DNA of 9,080 nucleotides from JBFLVQ01 sp040758525 (GCA_040758525.1 JBFLVQ010000388.1:1-9080); one strand, 5' to 3'. Counted from the stretch's first letter, positions 1-6,459 are shown. A program made the numbers and translations. The notes: generated by a model from the letters alone, not told the origin.

Positions 1-76
1 AACAAGCAAAAAAAGTTATTAACAGATTATCCAAACCTTCCAGAGTCTTATCTCTGGTCAGCCACAGGAGTGAAAA
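1..76 (+). promoter_or_regulatory. Leader of the MerR-parA cassette with an inverted repeat
   Basis: This AT-rich leader holds an inverted repeat, CCAGAG at 40-45 and CTCTGG at 52-57, separated by six bases. The repeat surrounds TCTTAT (46-51), a 4/6 match to a -10 box. TTAACA at 19-24 is a 5/6 match to a -35 box, but the spacer would be 21 bp, longer than normal. MerR-family operators are dyads lying in over-long spacers, so autoregulation by the downstream MerR-type protein is possible, but this is inference. Two 8/9 matches to the DnaA box, TTATTAACA (16-24) and TTATCCAAA (27-35), also lie here. The ribosome-binding site of the first gene is GGAG at 67-70. Confidence 0.35.
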
Positions 77-550
77 GTGAAAGCATTTACGGATGAAGGG
101 AAATTACGCTCAGCGCGATTCATCCTGCCGGCGCGCACCTACACAGTGGCAGAGTTGATGCGTATTACCGGCATGACACGCCAACAAGTTAGTTACTGGG
201 CCAAACTTGGTATTGTTGTGCCAAGTATCTCTCAGCAGGCTGAAGCGATCGGGCCTGGTTATAAGTCGCTCTATGCAGTGACTGATATTATCGAAGGTCT
301 TATTGTCTCGGAGCTACGCCGCTCCGGTTTCTCCTTACAAGCGATACGCAAAGTGGTAAATCGCCTCAAGGCGGAAGGGATTGAGCTATATGAGTCGGCC
401 CCCTACCTACTCACAGATGGCTGCTCAGTCTACTACGCCTATAGCAACAAAGAGGTTGTTGATCTACTACGCGCGCATCGCCAACAACTCTTGCTGCTCT
501 CAATCGAAGAACAACTGGAGAAAGTGCCAGACATTCGCAAGGCAGCCTGA
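77..550 (+). CDS. MerR-family HTH DNA-binding protein, partner of ParA
   Basis: A 157-residue protein with a MerR-type winged helix-turn-helix. The recognition region is at about residues 22-49 (TYTVAELMRITGMTRQQVSY, then WAKLGIVVP). A second helical part at about 64-98 (LYAVTDIIEGLIVSELRR, then GFSLQAIRKVV) matches the usual end of MerR DNA-binding domains. The C-terminal 60 residues have no effector-binding motif or cysteine cluster that I recognise, so a small-molecule sensor is not supported. The start is GTG at 77, chosen because GGAG lies six bases upstream; the nearby GTG at 70 is out of frame and soon stops. The parA gene begins 40 bases downstream on the same strand. Known MerR-fold proteins such as RacA act in chromosome anchoring, so this protein could be the DNA-binding partner of the ParA next door. 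It could equally be a plain regulator of the operon. The fold is secure, the role is inference. Confidence 0.85.
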   Translation: MKAFTDEGKLRSARFILPARTYTVAELMRITGMTRQQVSYWAKLGIVVPSISQQAEAIGPGYKSLYAVTDIIEGLIVSELRRSGFSLQAIRKVVNRLKAEGIELYESAPYLLTDGCSVYYAYSNKEVVDLLRAHRQQLLLLSIEEQLEKVPDIRKAA

Positions 551-590
551 TGGCTACTCGCTGCACTGCCTCAATAAAGGAGACTGTTCA

Positions 591-1394
591 ATGTCCACCA
601 TCATTGCCATTGCTAACCAAAAAGGGGGAGTTGGCAAAACTACTACGGCCGTTAACTTGGCCTCTTTCCTTGCCCAGCAACAATTGCCTGCTAAGCAAGC
701 TGCGCATGTGTTGCTTGTCGATTGCGATCCACAAGGACATATTGGCCGCTCTTTCGCGATCGATTCCAATGCCATTGAGAAGACCATCTATACTGTCTTA
801 TTTGGACGCTGTGAGCCGGCCGAGGCGATCCGCGAAGTCCGTGCCAATCTTGATATATTGCCCGCCAACCGTGAACTAGCGATTGGCGAGATCGAACTAC
901 GTGAGGTAATCAATAGGGAACGACGACTGCGCCAGATGCTCTCTGGTCTTAATGGTTATGACTACATAATAATAGATTGTCCACCAGGTCTTAATCTTCT
1001 TACCATTAATGCCTTGGCTGCCGCACAAGTAGTACTTATTCCTGTCTCGACCTGGCTTGCCCTTACTGGTATAGGCGACCTTGCTGAGGTGCTGGCAGAA
1101 CTGGTGCGTGAGTTTAGTCTCAATGTCACACTATATGCTGTACAGACCTTCTTTCGCTCTGGAGTGCGTGAATCTGAATCACTCAGGGAACGGCTTAAAG
1201 CCGATTTTGGCGCCAATCTGCTTAACTCTACTATCAATCTTAATACTGCTATTGCTACTGCTACTGCAGAAGGGCGGCCAATTATAGATTATCCCAACAC
1301 GCCCGGCTATATGGATTACGCCCGGCTCGCCAAGGAGGTGTATACGCGTGTCGCGAAAGAGTACAAAGCCGCCCGCAAAGTCCGAAAAGGATGA
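591..1394 (+). CDS. parA: ParA/Soj-family partition ATPase
   Basis: A 267-residue P-loop ATPase of the ParA/MinD superfamily, expected to bind DNA as an ATP dimer and to move plasmid or chromosome cargo. The deviant Walker A is KGGVGKTT at 11-18 with the signature Lys11. Walker A' is LLVDCDPQGH at 41-50 (Asp44, Asp46). Walker B is YIIIDCPPGLNLLTINAL at 125-142 (Asp129). The C-terminal segment ends with the family pattern GRPIIDY...GYMDYARLAKEV. The length is that of Soj/type Ib proteins, with no N-terminal HTH. ATG at 591 is chosen because AAAGGAGA (576-583) sits at normal distance and Walker A then starts near residue 10. The frame stays open upstream to 381, but that stretch runs over the MerR gene and is not ParA-like. 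No ParB homologue lies in the window; DNA binding may be supplied by the MerR-type or winged-helix neighbours. Confidence 0.93.
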   Translation: MSTIIAIANQKGGVGKTTTAVNLASFLAQQQLPAKQAAHVLLVDCDPQGHIGRSFAIDSNAIEKTIYTVLFGRCEPAEAIREVRANLDILPANRELAIGEIELREVINRERRLRQMLSGLNGYDYIIIDCPPGLNLLTINALAAAQVVLIPVSTWLALTGIGDLAEVLAELVREFSLNVTLYAVQTFFRSGVRESESLRERLKADFGANLLNSTINLNTAIATATAEGRPIIDYPNTPGYMDYARLAKEVYTRVAKEYKAARKVRKG

Positions 1395-2517
1395 CGCCTC
1401 GATTCGTAGCTCCCCAGCTACCCGTGCGCTACGCTTCCTGCTCGGCAAGCAGTCTCCTGCTCAGGCTGATCTCCCTCCGATCTCCCCAGAGATCGAGATC
1501 GCCGATCAGACCAGCTCTAATAGAGCTAGCTCAGAACAAGCTGGCTCAGTGAGCCAGCTCAGAGAAGAGCGGCAGGAAGCGCCCCAGCCCCCTGTGAGCC
1601 AGCCCGTAGAGAGCCAGCTCTTATCGAGCCAGCTCTCGCAGACCCCGGTTACCAGCAGTAGACCAGCAACCGCACGGCCATTCCATAGTGAGGCGCTAGT
1701 AATCAATTGGCGAGCAATCGAACATACACGTATTCCTCAAGTCGTCTTCGATGAGATCCTGCCGCAATTGCCACCTATGGCGCAGACTCCCTATCTACAA
1801 TTGCTGCGTCTTACCCTAGGCTTTCAGCGTGCTACCTGCCATATCAGCCTAGAATCTTGGGCCGCACGCTGTAATCAATCACTGGCTTCGATTAAGCGTC
1901 AGGCGACATTACTACAACAACGTGGGCTACTACGCAAAGAGACGGTCATTTATGGTGGCGCAGCACGTGGCTCTTATTACCGCCCAGTTATTCCTGGAAT
2001 CCTTAATGATGAGATGGCTACCACATCTCGTCAGCTCTCTACGAGCCAGCTCTCTGCGAGCCAGCTCAATTTGCGCCAGCTCGGAGAGAACAACATGAAA
2101 ACAGATCATGAAGATCCAGGAAAGGAAACAGATCCTCATCAAAGCTGGGTGATGAAGATCTATACGGAGTTGACTGGCAATCGCGCGACTGCATCAGATC
2201 TAGCGGCATATCGTAAGATCGCGCACTTAGATGCCGCCACTATTGAAGGGCATATGCGCCAGATCTATCAACGTAGTACTGAGCCGATCGGCTCATTTGC
2301 CTATTTCACTAAGGGAGTATTAAAAGCTACTGCAGAAGGGGTAAATACCCGTGCCGCGCAAAAGCGTAGTCTCACTCGTATTATAGAGCGTATACGCACC
2401 AACAATGTAGGGGGAAGAGCCTCACTGGCGGATCTGATCGAGGAGATCAAACGGGCTTGTGCTCGCGACAATGTGATCTACAACACCGATCTAGTTAATG
2501 AGATTTTGGGATTATAA
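1348..2517 (+). CDS. Winged-helix, DnaD-like protein with Ser-Gln-Leu repeats; probable replication or partition protein
   Basis: A 389-residue protein with no clear named family. The start is GTG at 1348, after a strong AAGGAGGTG (1332-1340) inside parA; the genes overlap by 47 bases, so translation is probably coupled. Residues 1-117 are polar, Ser/Gln/Pro-rich and probably disordered, with repeated Ser-Gln-Leu units at about 59-96. Residues 118-218 look like a winged helix (LTLGFQRATCHISLESWAAR, then CNQSLASIKRQATLLQQRGL), the fold of phage O-type and plasmid replication initiators. A second run of Ser-Gln-Leu units lies at 227-245. Residues 267-389 are helical, with YTELTGNRATASDLAAYRKI and then PIGSFAYFTKGVL, reminiscent of DnaD/DnaB_2 C-terminal domains. 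Its place behind parA suggests replication initiation or centromere binding. A transcription factor is the main alternative. The gene also carries the DNA repeats listed separately. Confidence 0.8.
   Translation: MSRKSTKPPAKSEKDDASIRSSPATRALRFLLGKQSPAQADLPPISPEIEIADQTSSNRASSEQAGSVSQLREERQEAPQPPVSQPVESQLLSSQLSQTPVTSSRPATARPFHSEALVINWRAIEHTRIPQVVFDEILPQLPPMAQTPYLQLLRLTLGFQRATCHISLESWAARCNQSLASIKRQATLLQQRGLLRKETVIYGGAARGSYYRPVIPGILNDEMATTSRQLSTSQLSASQLNLRQLGENNMKTDHEDPGKETDPHQSWVMKIYTELTGNRATASDLAAYRKIAHLDAATIEGHMRQIYQRSTEPIGSFAYFTKGVLKATAEGVNTRAAQKRSLTRIIERIRTNNVGGRASLADLIEEIKRACARDNVIYNTDLVNEILGL
1508..1635 (+). repeat. Iteron-like cluster A of the 10-bp motif GAGCCAGCTC
   Basis: Exact copies begin at 1551, 1611 and 1626. 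One-mismatch copies begin at 1523 (GAGCTAGCTC), 1596 (GAGCCAGCCC) and, on the opposite strand, at 1538-1547. Weaker 7/10 copies begin at 1508 and 1581. Copies from 1551 onward fall on a 15-bp register (1551, 1581, 1596, 1611, 1626), as do 1508, 1523 and 1538. The motif is nearly palindromic (GAGC-CA-GCTC), as expected for a site bound by a dimer. It lies inside the coding sequence, reading AGC CAG CTC for Ser-Gln-Leu. The base before AGC is G in every clear copy although it ends Val, Glu or Ser codons. Confidence 0.8.
1539..1559. repeat. Perfect inverted repeat, 10-bp arms around one base
   Basis: AGCTGGCTCA (1539-1548) is followed by a single G and then its reverse complement TGAGCCAGCT (1550-1559). 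It is formed by two copies of the GAGCCAGCTC motif facing one another. In RNA it would give a nine-pair stem with a three-base loop inside the coding region. There is no T-run after it, so it does not look like a terminator. It may be the highest-affinity binding site in the cluster (inference). Confidence 0.8.
2028..2082 (+). repeat. Iteron-like cluster B of GAGCCAGCTC, 15-bp period
   Basis: Four tandem units lie at exactly 15-bp spacing: 2028 (weak, keeps CAGCTC), 2043 (exact), 2058 (exact) and 2073 (GCGCCAGCTC, one mismatch). They code for residues 227-245 as Gln-Leu units each separated by three other residues. As in cluster A, the base before AGC is G in both exact copies (ACG and GCG codons, Thr and Ala). 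The cluster begins just after the winged-helix segment, so the two clusters bracket that domain, about 400 bp apart. Confidence 0.8.
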
Positions 2518-2625
2518 TGGTGGCGGGCCAATATCTTTTGCATTGACGTAGGGGTATTTTCGAAAGAAGATAGATCTACTATACAATTCTGGGATTAAAT
2601 AGGTGGTTGCTTGAGGAGGGCCAGT
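2518..2625 (+). promoter_or_regulatory. Intergenic gap with weak promoter candidates
   Basis: This 108-base gap separates the parA cassette from the zinc-ribbon gene. TACAAT at 2582-2587 is a 5/6 match to a -10 box, but its -35 (TTCGAA, 2559-2564) is poor. TTGACG at 2543-2548 is a good -35 but is followed only by TAGATC at 2571. No stem followed by a T-run is visible, so read-through from the parA cassette is possible. The gap ends in GAGGAGGG (2613-2620), the ribosome-binding site of the next gene. Confidence 0.25.
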
Positions 2626-2826
2626 ATGGCTGACAATGAGAGTTTTAAAGATCGATTCTTTGCCGATCTGCTCAAAGAGTACCAGCAGGTACCGGGCTAC
2701 GAATCAGTCTACGAGCGTTGTCCAGAGTGTGAGCGACTGGTGCCGCGCTCTGAGATAGAGGCATTTGTCGGTATCTGTGGTTGGTGTCGAGGTTACTACT
2801 TACGGGAAGAGTTGAAATTTGACTAA
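2626..2826 (+). CDS. Small zinc-ribbon protein, function unknown
   Basis: A 66-residue acidic protein with two Cys-x2-Cys knuckles, CPEC at 32-35 and CGWC at 51-54, spaced as in a four-cysteine zinc ribbon. The N-terminal 30 residues (FKDRFFADLLKEYQQVPGYE) should be largely helical. There is no signal peptide or membrane segment, so it is probably cytoplasmic. ATG at 2626 is chosen because GAGGAGGG (2613-2620) sits five bases upstream; a TTG at 2611 in the same frame overlaps that site and is unlikely. The PilZ protein gene follows after 11 bases, so the two are probably co-transcribed and may act together. I do not recognise a specific family; nucleic-acid or protein binding is usual for such ribbons. 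Confidence 0.75.
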   Translation: MADNESFKDRFFADLLKEYQQVPGYESVYERCPECERLVPRSEIEAFVGICGWCRGYYLREELKFD

Positions 2827-2837
2827 AGGGAGGCCGC

Positions 2838-3518
2838 ATGCCGGCGCATCACTTGCTTTTAATCGACACATCAGCACAGACCCTCAAACTTCTCAAACAT
2901 GCTTTAGAGGCAAAGAACTACACTGTCTCGATCGCAAGTGATATCCATAAGGCTTTTGAGCTGATCCGCAAGCATCCTCTTTCGCTTATCATCACCAACA
3001 CACGATTACCAGAGTTGATGCCATTTGAGATCTTCTACCAACTGCTTGAGGCAGCAGGTACACAACTGCCAATCATTGCGCTCTCAGATAGTGATACCGA
3101 TCAAGAGCGGGCGATTGCAAAAGAGGCAGGCTTTGCTGGCTTTGTTACCAAACCCATACAGATCCGCGGTCTACTTGCCGCGATTAAAAGTGCCCTACAA
3201 GGCCGCCGCGCTCCGGAAAGGGGAGAAACACGCCGAGAGATAGGAATCGATGTATTGATCCATATACTAGATCACCGTGGCCGCATTATAGATACCGAGC
3301 GCACGATTACAGAAAACTTGAGCCGACGTGGGGCTTGCCTACTCACCCTCAACTCACTCGATGTAGGTGATACAATCTCAGTGGTTACCATTGATAATGC
3401 CTTCCAATCGCGTGCCATCGTGCGTGGCACCTATCTAGGCCCAGACCGTATACGTCGTATCAATATCGAATTTATTGATGAGAAATGGCAAGATGAATGG
3501 CTAATAAATAACGACTAG
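2838..3518 (+). CDS. Receiver-PilZ protein with Asn at the phosphoacceptor site
   Basis: A 226-residue two-domain protein. Residues 5-120 have the response-regulator receiver fold: one acid-pocket Asp (Asp10 in HLLLIDTS), Ser83 in IIALS and Lys105 in the VTKP motif. The phosphoacceptor position in LIITNTRLPEL is Asn54 where Asp is normal, and the second acidic residue after Asp10 is also missing. Normal Asp phosphorylation is therefore unlikely. Residues 124-226 look like a PilZ domain, the c-di-GMP receptor: R128-x3-R132 is followed by N160-x-S-x2-G165, the usual two binding motifs at a usual distance. The start is ATG at 2838 behind AAAGGGAGG (2825-2833). It follows the zinc-ribbon gene by 11 bases and meets the histidine kinase tail to tail. 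A c-di-GMP-responsive adaptor for motility, surface or matrix functions is inferred; its target is not visible. Confidence 0.85.
   Translation: MPAHHLLLIDTSAQTLKLLKHALEAKNYTVSIASDIHKAFELIRKHPLSLIITNTRLPELMPFEIFYQLLEAAGTQLPIIALSDSDTDQERAIAKEAGFAGFVTKPIQIRGLLAAIKSALQGRRAPERGETRREIGIDVLIHILDHRGRIIDTERTITENLSRRGACLLTLNSLDVGDTISVVTIDNAFQSRAIVRGTYLGPDRIRRINIEFIDEKWQDEWLINND
3515..3518. other. CTAG shared by two convergent stop codons
   Basis: The palindrome CTAG gives a TAG stop on the plus strand (3516-3518, receiver-PilZ gene) and a TAG stop on the minus strand (3515-3517, histidine kinase). The genes therefore overlap by four bases, and no terminator can lie between them. Transcripts from both sides must extend into the opposing gene. 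Confidence 0.9.
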
Positions 3519-5584
3519 GTTGATGGTGTAGGTGTTGGTGGCGGTAAAGTATCATCCATTGGTAGCATTATTGAGAAGGCTGAGCCGACTCCTAGCTGGC
3601 TCTTGACCGAGATATTACCGCCATGCGAAGCAGCAATACGCTTAACAATCGCAAGACCTAGACCAGTGCTCAATTGTGCCTTGTGATTAGAAGCCTGATA
3701 ATAGGGATCAAAGACATAGGGAAGATCTTCGGCAGGAATGCCTGGTCCAGAGTCGATCACAGTAAACATAGCATAGACAGGGTTACTGCCAATAAATTTC
3801 TCTTCTACACGCCTAGCTTCGAACCAGATCTGACCCTCTTCAGGAGTATATTTAATTGCATTAGAGAGCAGGTTCATAAGGGCACGGTGTAGGTAGTCGC
3901 GATCGACATTAATAAAGTTCATATCGGCGCCACAGCCAAAATTAAGGTTAATATGTTTACTAGCAGCCAATACTTGGCATTCTTCGACTACATTAGTGAT
4001 CACATCACGTGGATGCACAGATATTTTGTTAAGTTTCAATTCGCCGTGCTCGATCTTGGAGAGATCTAACAGTTCGTTGATCATATTAACGATCTGCTTA
4101 CAAGTTCCCTGTGCGCTCTCTAGTAAGGCTGGCAGGTTAGGAATCTTGGTCTCAGGGTTTTTCTGAGTAAGCATCAATAGTTCTAATGTTCCTACTACGA
4201 CAGTGAGCGGTGAGCGTAGATCGTGTACCAGCGTAGCAGTAAAATCGCGTCTTAGCCGATCGATCTCTTGTAATCGCTCATTGGCTTCTTGCAACTCGAT
4301 CACCTGTTTGGTTTCGCGCTCGGCTTGCAATCGTGCTTGTTCATATAGGCGAGCCCTTTGTGCATCGATCGAATACTGCTCGACGGCAAGGGCCGACTCA
4401 TGTGAATAGAGTTGCAGTATATTGAGCGACTCTACACTAGGGCGCAGTCCATCTACAGGATCAGAGACATGTATAAGGCCAATCAAACGACGATCGCGCG
4501 CACGTAATGGAATAAGCAGCAGATCTAATGGGTGCCAACTGATATTGGCATCCTTCTTCTGACGATAGCTAGTCATCACCCAGGTACTATCAAAGAACTC
4601 TTCTATGATCGGTTGTGCATCGCTATCTAGGTAACGCAGATAGTAACAGTTCTCATATTTCCAATGCTCTGAGAGCATTTGGAAGATCTCGCCACGCCGC
4701 TCTGGTGTCATACGATCACTGAGCAAGCGACCTGCACGTAGCGCGTGTTGTGTATGTACAGCATGTTCTAGACGCAGTACCGAGTCATATAGGTAGAGTG
4801 AAGCTGAGCGCCAGCCAATATCAGTAATGCCATTTACAATCGTCTGTAACTTAGCATCAAAGGTATCTGCTTCTTGTGCGCGGCAACTAATATTAAAGAG
4901 TATCTTCAATTTCTCTTTTTCGGCGCACAATTCTGCATTTACATTGGAGAGTAGCCGGTCATTTTGGGCATGCTCAATTGCCTGTGCAATCTGATTGGCA
5001 AAGGCGAGAATAGGCAATATTGAGGTAGCTTTAGGGACAATACCAGATTCCGGGCAACCTAGTAGAATTACCCCAAAGAGCTGTCCACGACGGCTTAGGA
5101 TCGGCATAATCACGCCATCGCCTGGGTGCCAAATTTCGCCAGAGAAGGATTCAATACTAGGATAGTCAAAATGGTTAAAGAAAGTGGCAAAACTGCCTAG
5201 GAAATCATGTCTAGGAGGAGGAAAATAGGCAGCAAAACCGAGTTCGTCAATCTTAATACCTACACCAGCTTCAAGAATATCTTTTACCTCTTTGGCTGAG
5301 AAGACCAACTCATTAAGGAAGAGTTTCAATTCTGGCGGCACTTTCTCAGAACAGACAACTAGGCGGGGTTGTGATATCGATCTCTCCGCCAATAATACAA
5401 TCGCAACCATCTGAAAATCTGTGTACTGCGAGATCGAATCAACAACCTGACGCAGCAGCTTGGCCATCTCTTTACTAGCAGAACTGGTAGGGAATAAGAG
5501 TGTAGGCAACTCTTCTTGAGATATTACATCCCCAAGCTTGGACTGAGGAGGAACAAGCTGCTTTGCGTCAGTTGGGTTAGTCAT
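3515..5584 (-). CDS. Soluble sensor histidine kinase with two GAF-like domains
   Basis: A 689-residue kinase. Residues of about 30-205 and 215-405 look like two GAF-type sensory domains; each ends in a typical strand pattern (GQLFGVILLG; RRLIGLIHVSDP). A charged helical linker of about 408-450 (ARLYEQARLQAERETK, then ELQEANERLQEID) is a likely coiled coil. It leads to the dimerisation and phosphorylation domain with His454 in FTATLVHDLRSPLT. The ATPase domain has the N box (NLLSNAIKYTP, Asn575), G1 (DSGPGIP, Asp611) and G2 (STGLGLAIVKR), so it should be catalytically active. No membrane segment or signal peptide is seen, so it should sense a cytoplasmic signal. The protein ends in a Pro/Thr tail (PPPTPTPST). 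The ribosome-binding site is weak. It follows the DUF3108 gene by 29 bases. No receiver with a phosphorylatable Asp lies in the window, so its partner is unknown. Confidence 0.92.
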   Translation of the reverse strand: MTNPTDAKQLVPPQSKLGDVISQEELPTLLFPTSSASKEMAKLLRQVVDSISQYTDFQMVAIVLLAERSISQPRLVVCSEKVPPELKLFLNELVFSAKEVKDILEAGVGIKIDELGFAAYFPPPRHDFLGSFATFFNHFDYPSIESFSGEIWHPGDGVIMPILSRRGQLFGVILLGCPESGIVPKATSILPILAFANQIAQAIEHAQNDRLLSNVNAELCAEKEKLKILFNISCRAQEADTFDAKLQTIVNGITDIGWRSASLYLYDSVLRLEHAVHTQHALRAGRLLSDRMTPERRGEIFQMLSEHWKYENCYYLRYLDSDAQPIIEEFFDSTWVMTSYRQKKDANISWHPLDLLLIPLRARDRRLIGLIHVSDPVDGLRPSVESLNILQLYSHESALAVEQYSIDAQRARLYEQARLQAERETKQVIELQEANERLQEIDRLRRDFTATLVHDLRSPLTVVVGTLELLMLTQKNPETKIPNLPALLESAQGTCKQIVNMINELLDLSKIEHGELKLNKISVHPRDVITNVVEECQVLAASKHINLNFGCGADMNFINVDRDYLHRALMNLLSNAIKYTPEEGQIWFEARRVEEKFIGSNPVYAMFTVIDSGPGIPAEDLPYVFDPYYQASNHKAQLSTGLGLAIVKRIAASHGGNISVKSQLGVGSAFSIMLPMDDTLPPPTPTPST

Positions 5585-5613
5585 CTATTCATCCCAACGA
5601 GAGAGGCTGGTAC

Positions 5614-6459
5614 TTACTTCTCTTTAACCTCTTTCTCGCTGTTGCTGGGCTCCTTTTGTGGTTTGTCGGCTATGCCAGCAGAGCCGATCAACTCCATACG
5701 CACCTTACCAAAAGGCGGCTGGGCGGTGATCAACACTGGCAATCGACGATCGTCATTGGTAACCCACATGCGGATTGCGTATTTATCGCTTGGTTGTTTC
5801 TGATCCTGCAACTTGATCGCAAGCTGCACGGCCGGAAAACTCCCCGCTGCAGTCTTTACCTCCGCGTTCTCACCCACCTCTACGATCGTAGCGAACATCT
5901 TTTTTTCACCACTATTAAAAGCCTGGATCTTCTCATTGCGGTTCGCTCTTAGATCGATATTACGAATTGCCCAGAAAAGCGAAGCGATATCGTGAGTTTG
6001 GGGCGCAATCGGCACCGCCTCTGCATCAGCGACTCTGGCCAGGTGTTTCTCCTGATCAAAGGTGGTGGTGCCCTGCTCAGCCTTTGGCCCCTCCAAAATG
6101 TTACGTTCTGCGCGGAAGGGCAATAGCGTGCGGCCATCAACAAAGGCAATGAAGCGATCCTTCACGGTAACAATGTCTTTGACCACACCTACAGTATCGA
6201 CTTTAACTTCTACTCGGTAAGCATGCGCTCGTTCACTATTGGCCTGCTCGGTCTGCATAATGACCTTAGCAGCATCTAGATCATTCCATTTGACGAGATA
6301 GGTGAGCTGTTCGCCGGCTAGCAGTACTGGAGTTGGCTTAGCTTTAGCCACATCATCCTTGCTGGCACCTGCGCGTGTGGCGCGTTGTGCCGCGATTGTC
6401 TGCCAAGCACTGACGAGAACTAATATTGTTAATAATAAGGAAAAGAAGTTCTTTCTCAT
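5614..6459 (-). CDS. Exported DUF3108-domain protein
   Basis: A 281-residue protein with a signal peptide: a short basic start (MRKN), a hydrophobic core of about 5-20 (FFSLLLTILVLVSAW) and a likely cleavage near AA-Q at 24-25. The mature part matches the DUF3108 pattern: GEQLTYLVKWNDLDAAKVIM near 50-68, FVDGRTLLPFRAE near 108-120, TAAGSFPAVQLAIK near 203-216, and MWVTNDDRRLPVLI followed by PFGKVRMEL toward the end. Members of this family are periplasmic or envelope proteins predicted to form beta-rich folds; no biochemical role is established. The last 20 residues are a Lys/Glu/Ser tail. The start is ATG at 6459 because the signal peptide begins there; AAGGAT lies about 12 bases upstream, farther than usual. 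It sits between pyrF and the kinase gene on the same strand. A role in sensing with the kinase is possible but not shown. Confidence 0.88.
   Translation of the reverse strand: MRKNFFSLLLTILVLVSAWQTIAAQRATRAGASKDDVAKAKPTPVLLAGEQLTYLVKWNDLDAAKVIMQTEQANSERAHAYRVEVKVDTVGVVKDIVTVKDRFIAFVDGRTLLPFRAERNILEGPKAEQGTTTFDQEKHLARVADAEAVPIAPQTHDIASLFWAIRNIDLRANRNEKIQAFNSGEKKMFATIVEVGENAEVKTAAGSFPAVQLAIKLQDQKQPSDKYAIRMWVTNDDRRLPVLITAQPPFGKVRMELIGSAGIADKPQKEPSNSEKEVKEK

Noticed and set aside
381..590. Upstream extension of the parA frame by 70 codons
   Set aside because: It overlaps the MerR gene in another frame, is not ParA-like, and ATG 591 has a good ribosome-binding site at 576-583.
1201..1270. Microsatellite-like ACTGCT/GCTACT run in parA
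   Set aside because: It encodes a Thr/Ala stretch at a place where ParA proteins commonly have an Ala-rich segment; it is short and imperfect.
1539..1559. Intrinsic terminator
   Set aside because: The stem is inside an open coding sequence and no T-run follows it.
1508..2082. CRISPR array
   Set aside because: Units of 10 bp with 5-bp gaps are far too short, and the region is a continuous coding sequence.
2611..2625. TTG start for the zinc-ribbon gene
   Set aside because: It overlaps the GAGGAGGG that serves ATG 2626, and the extra five residues add nothing recognisable.
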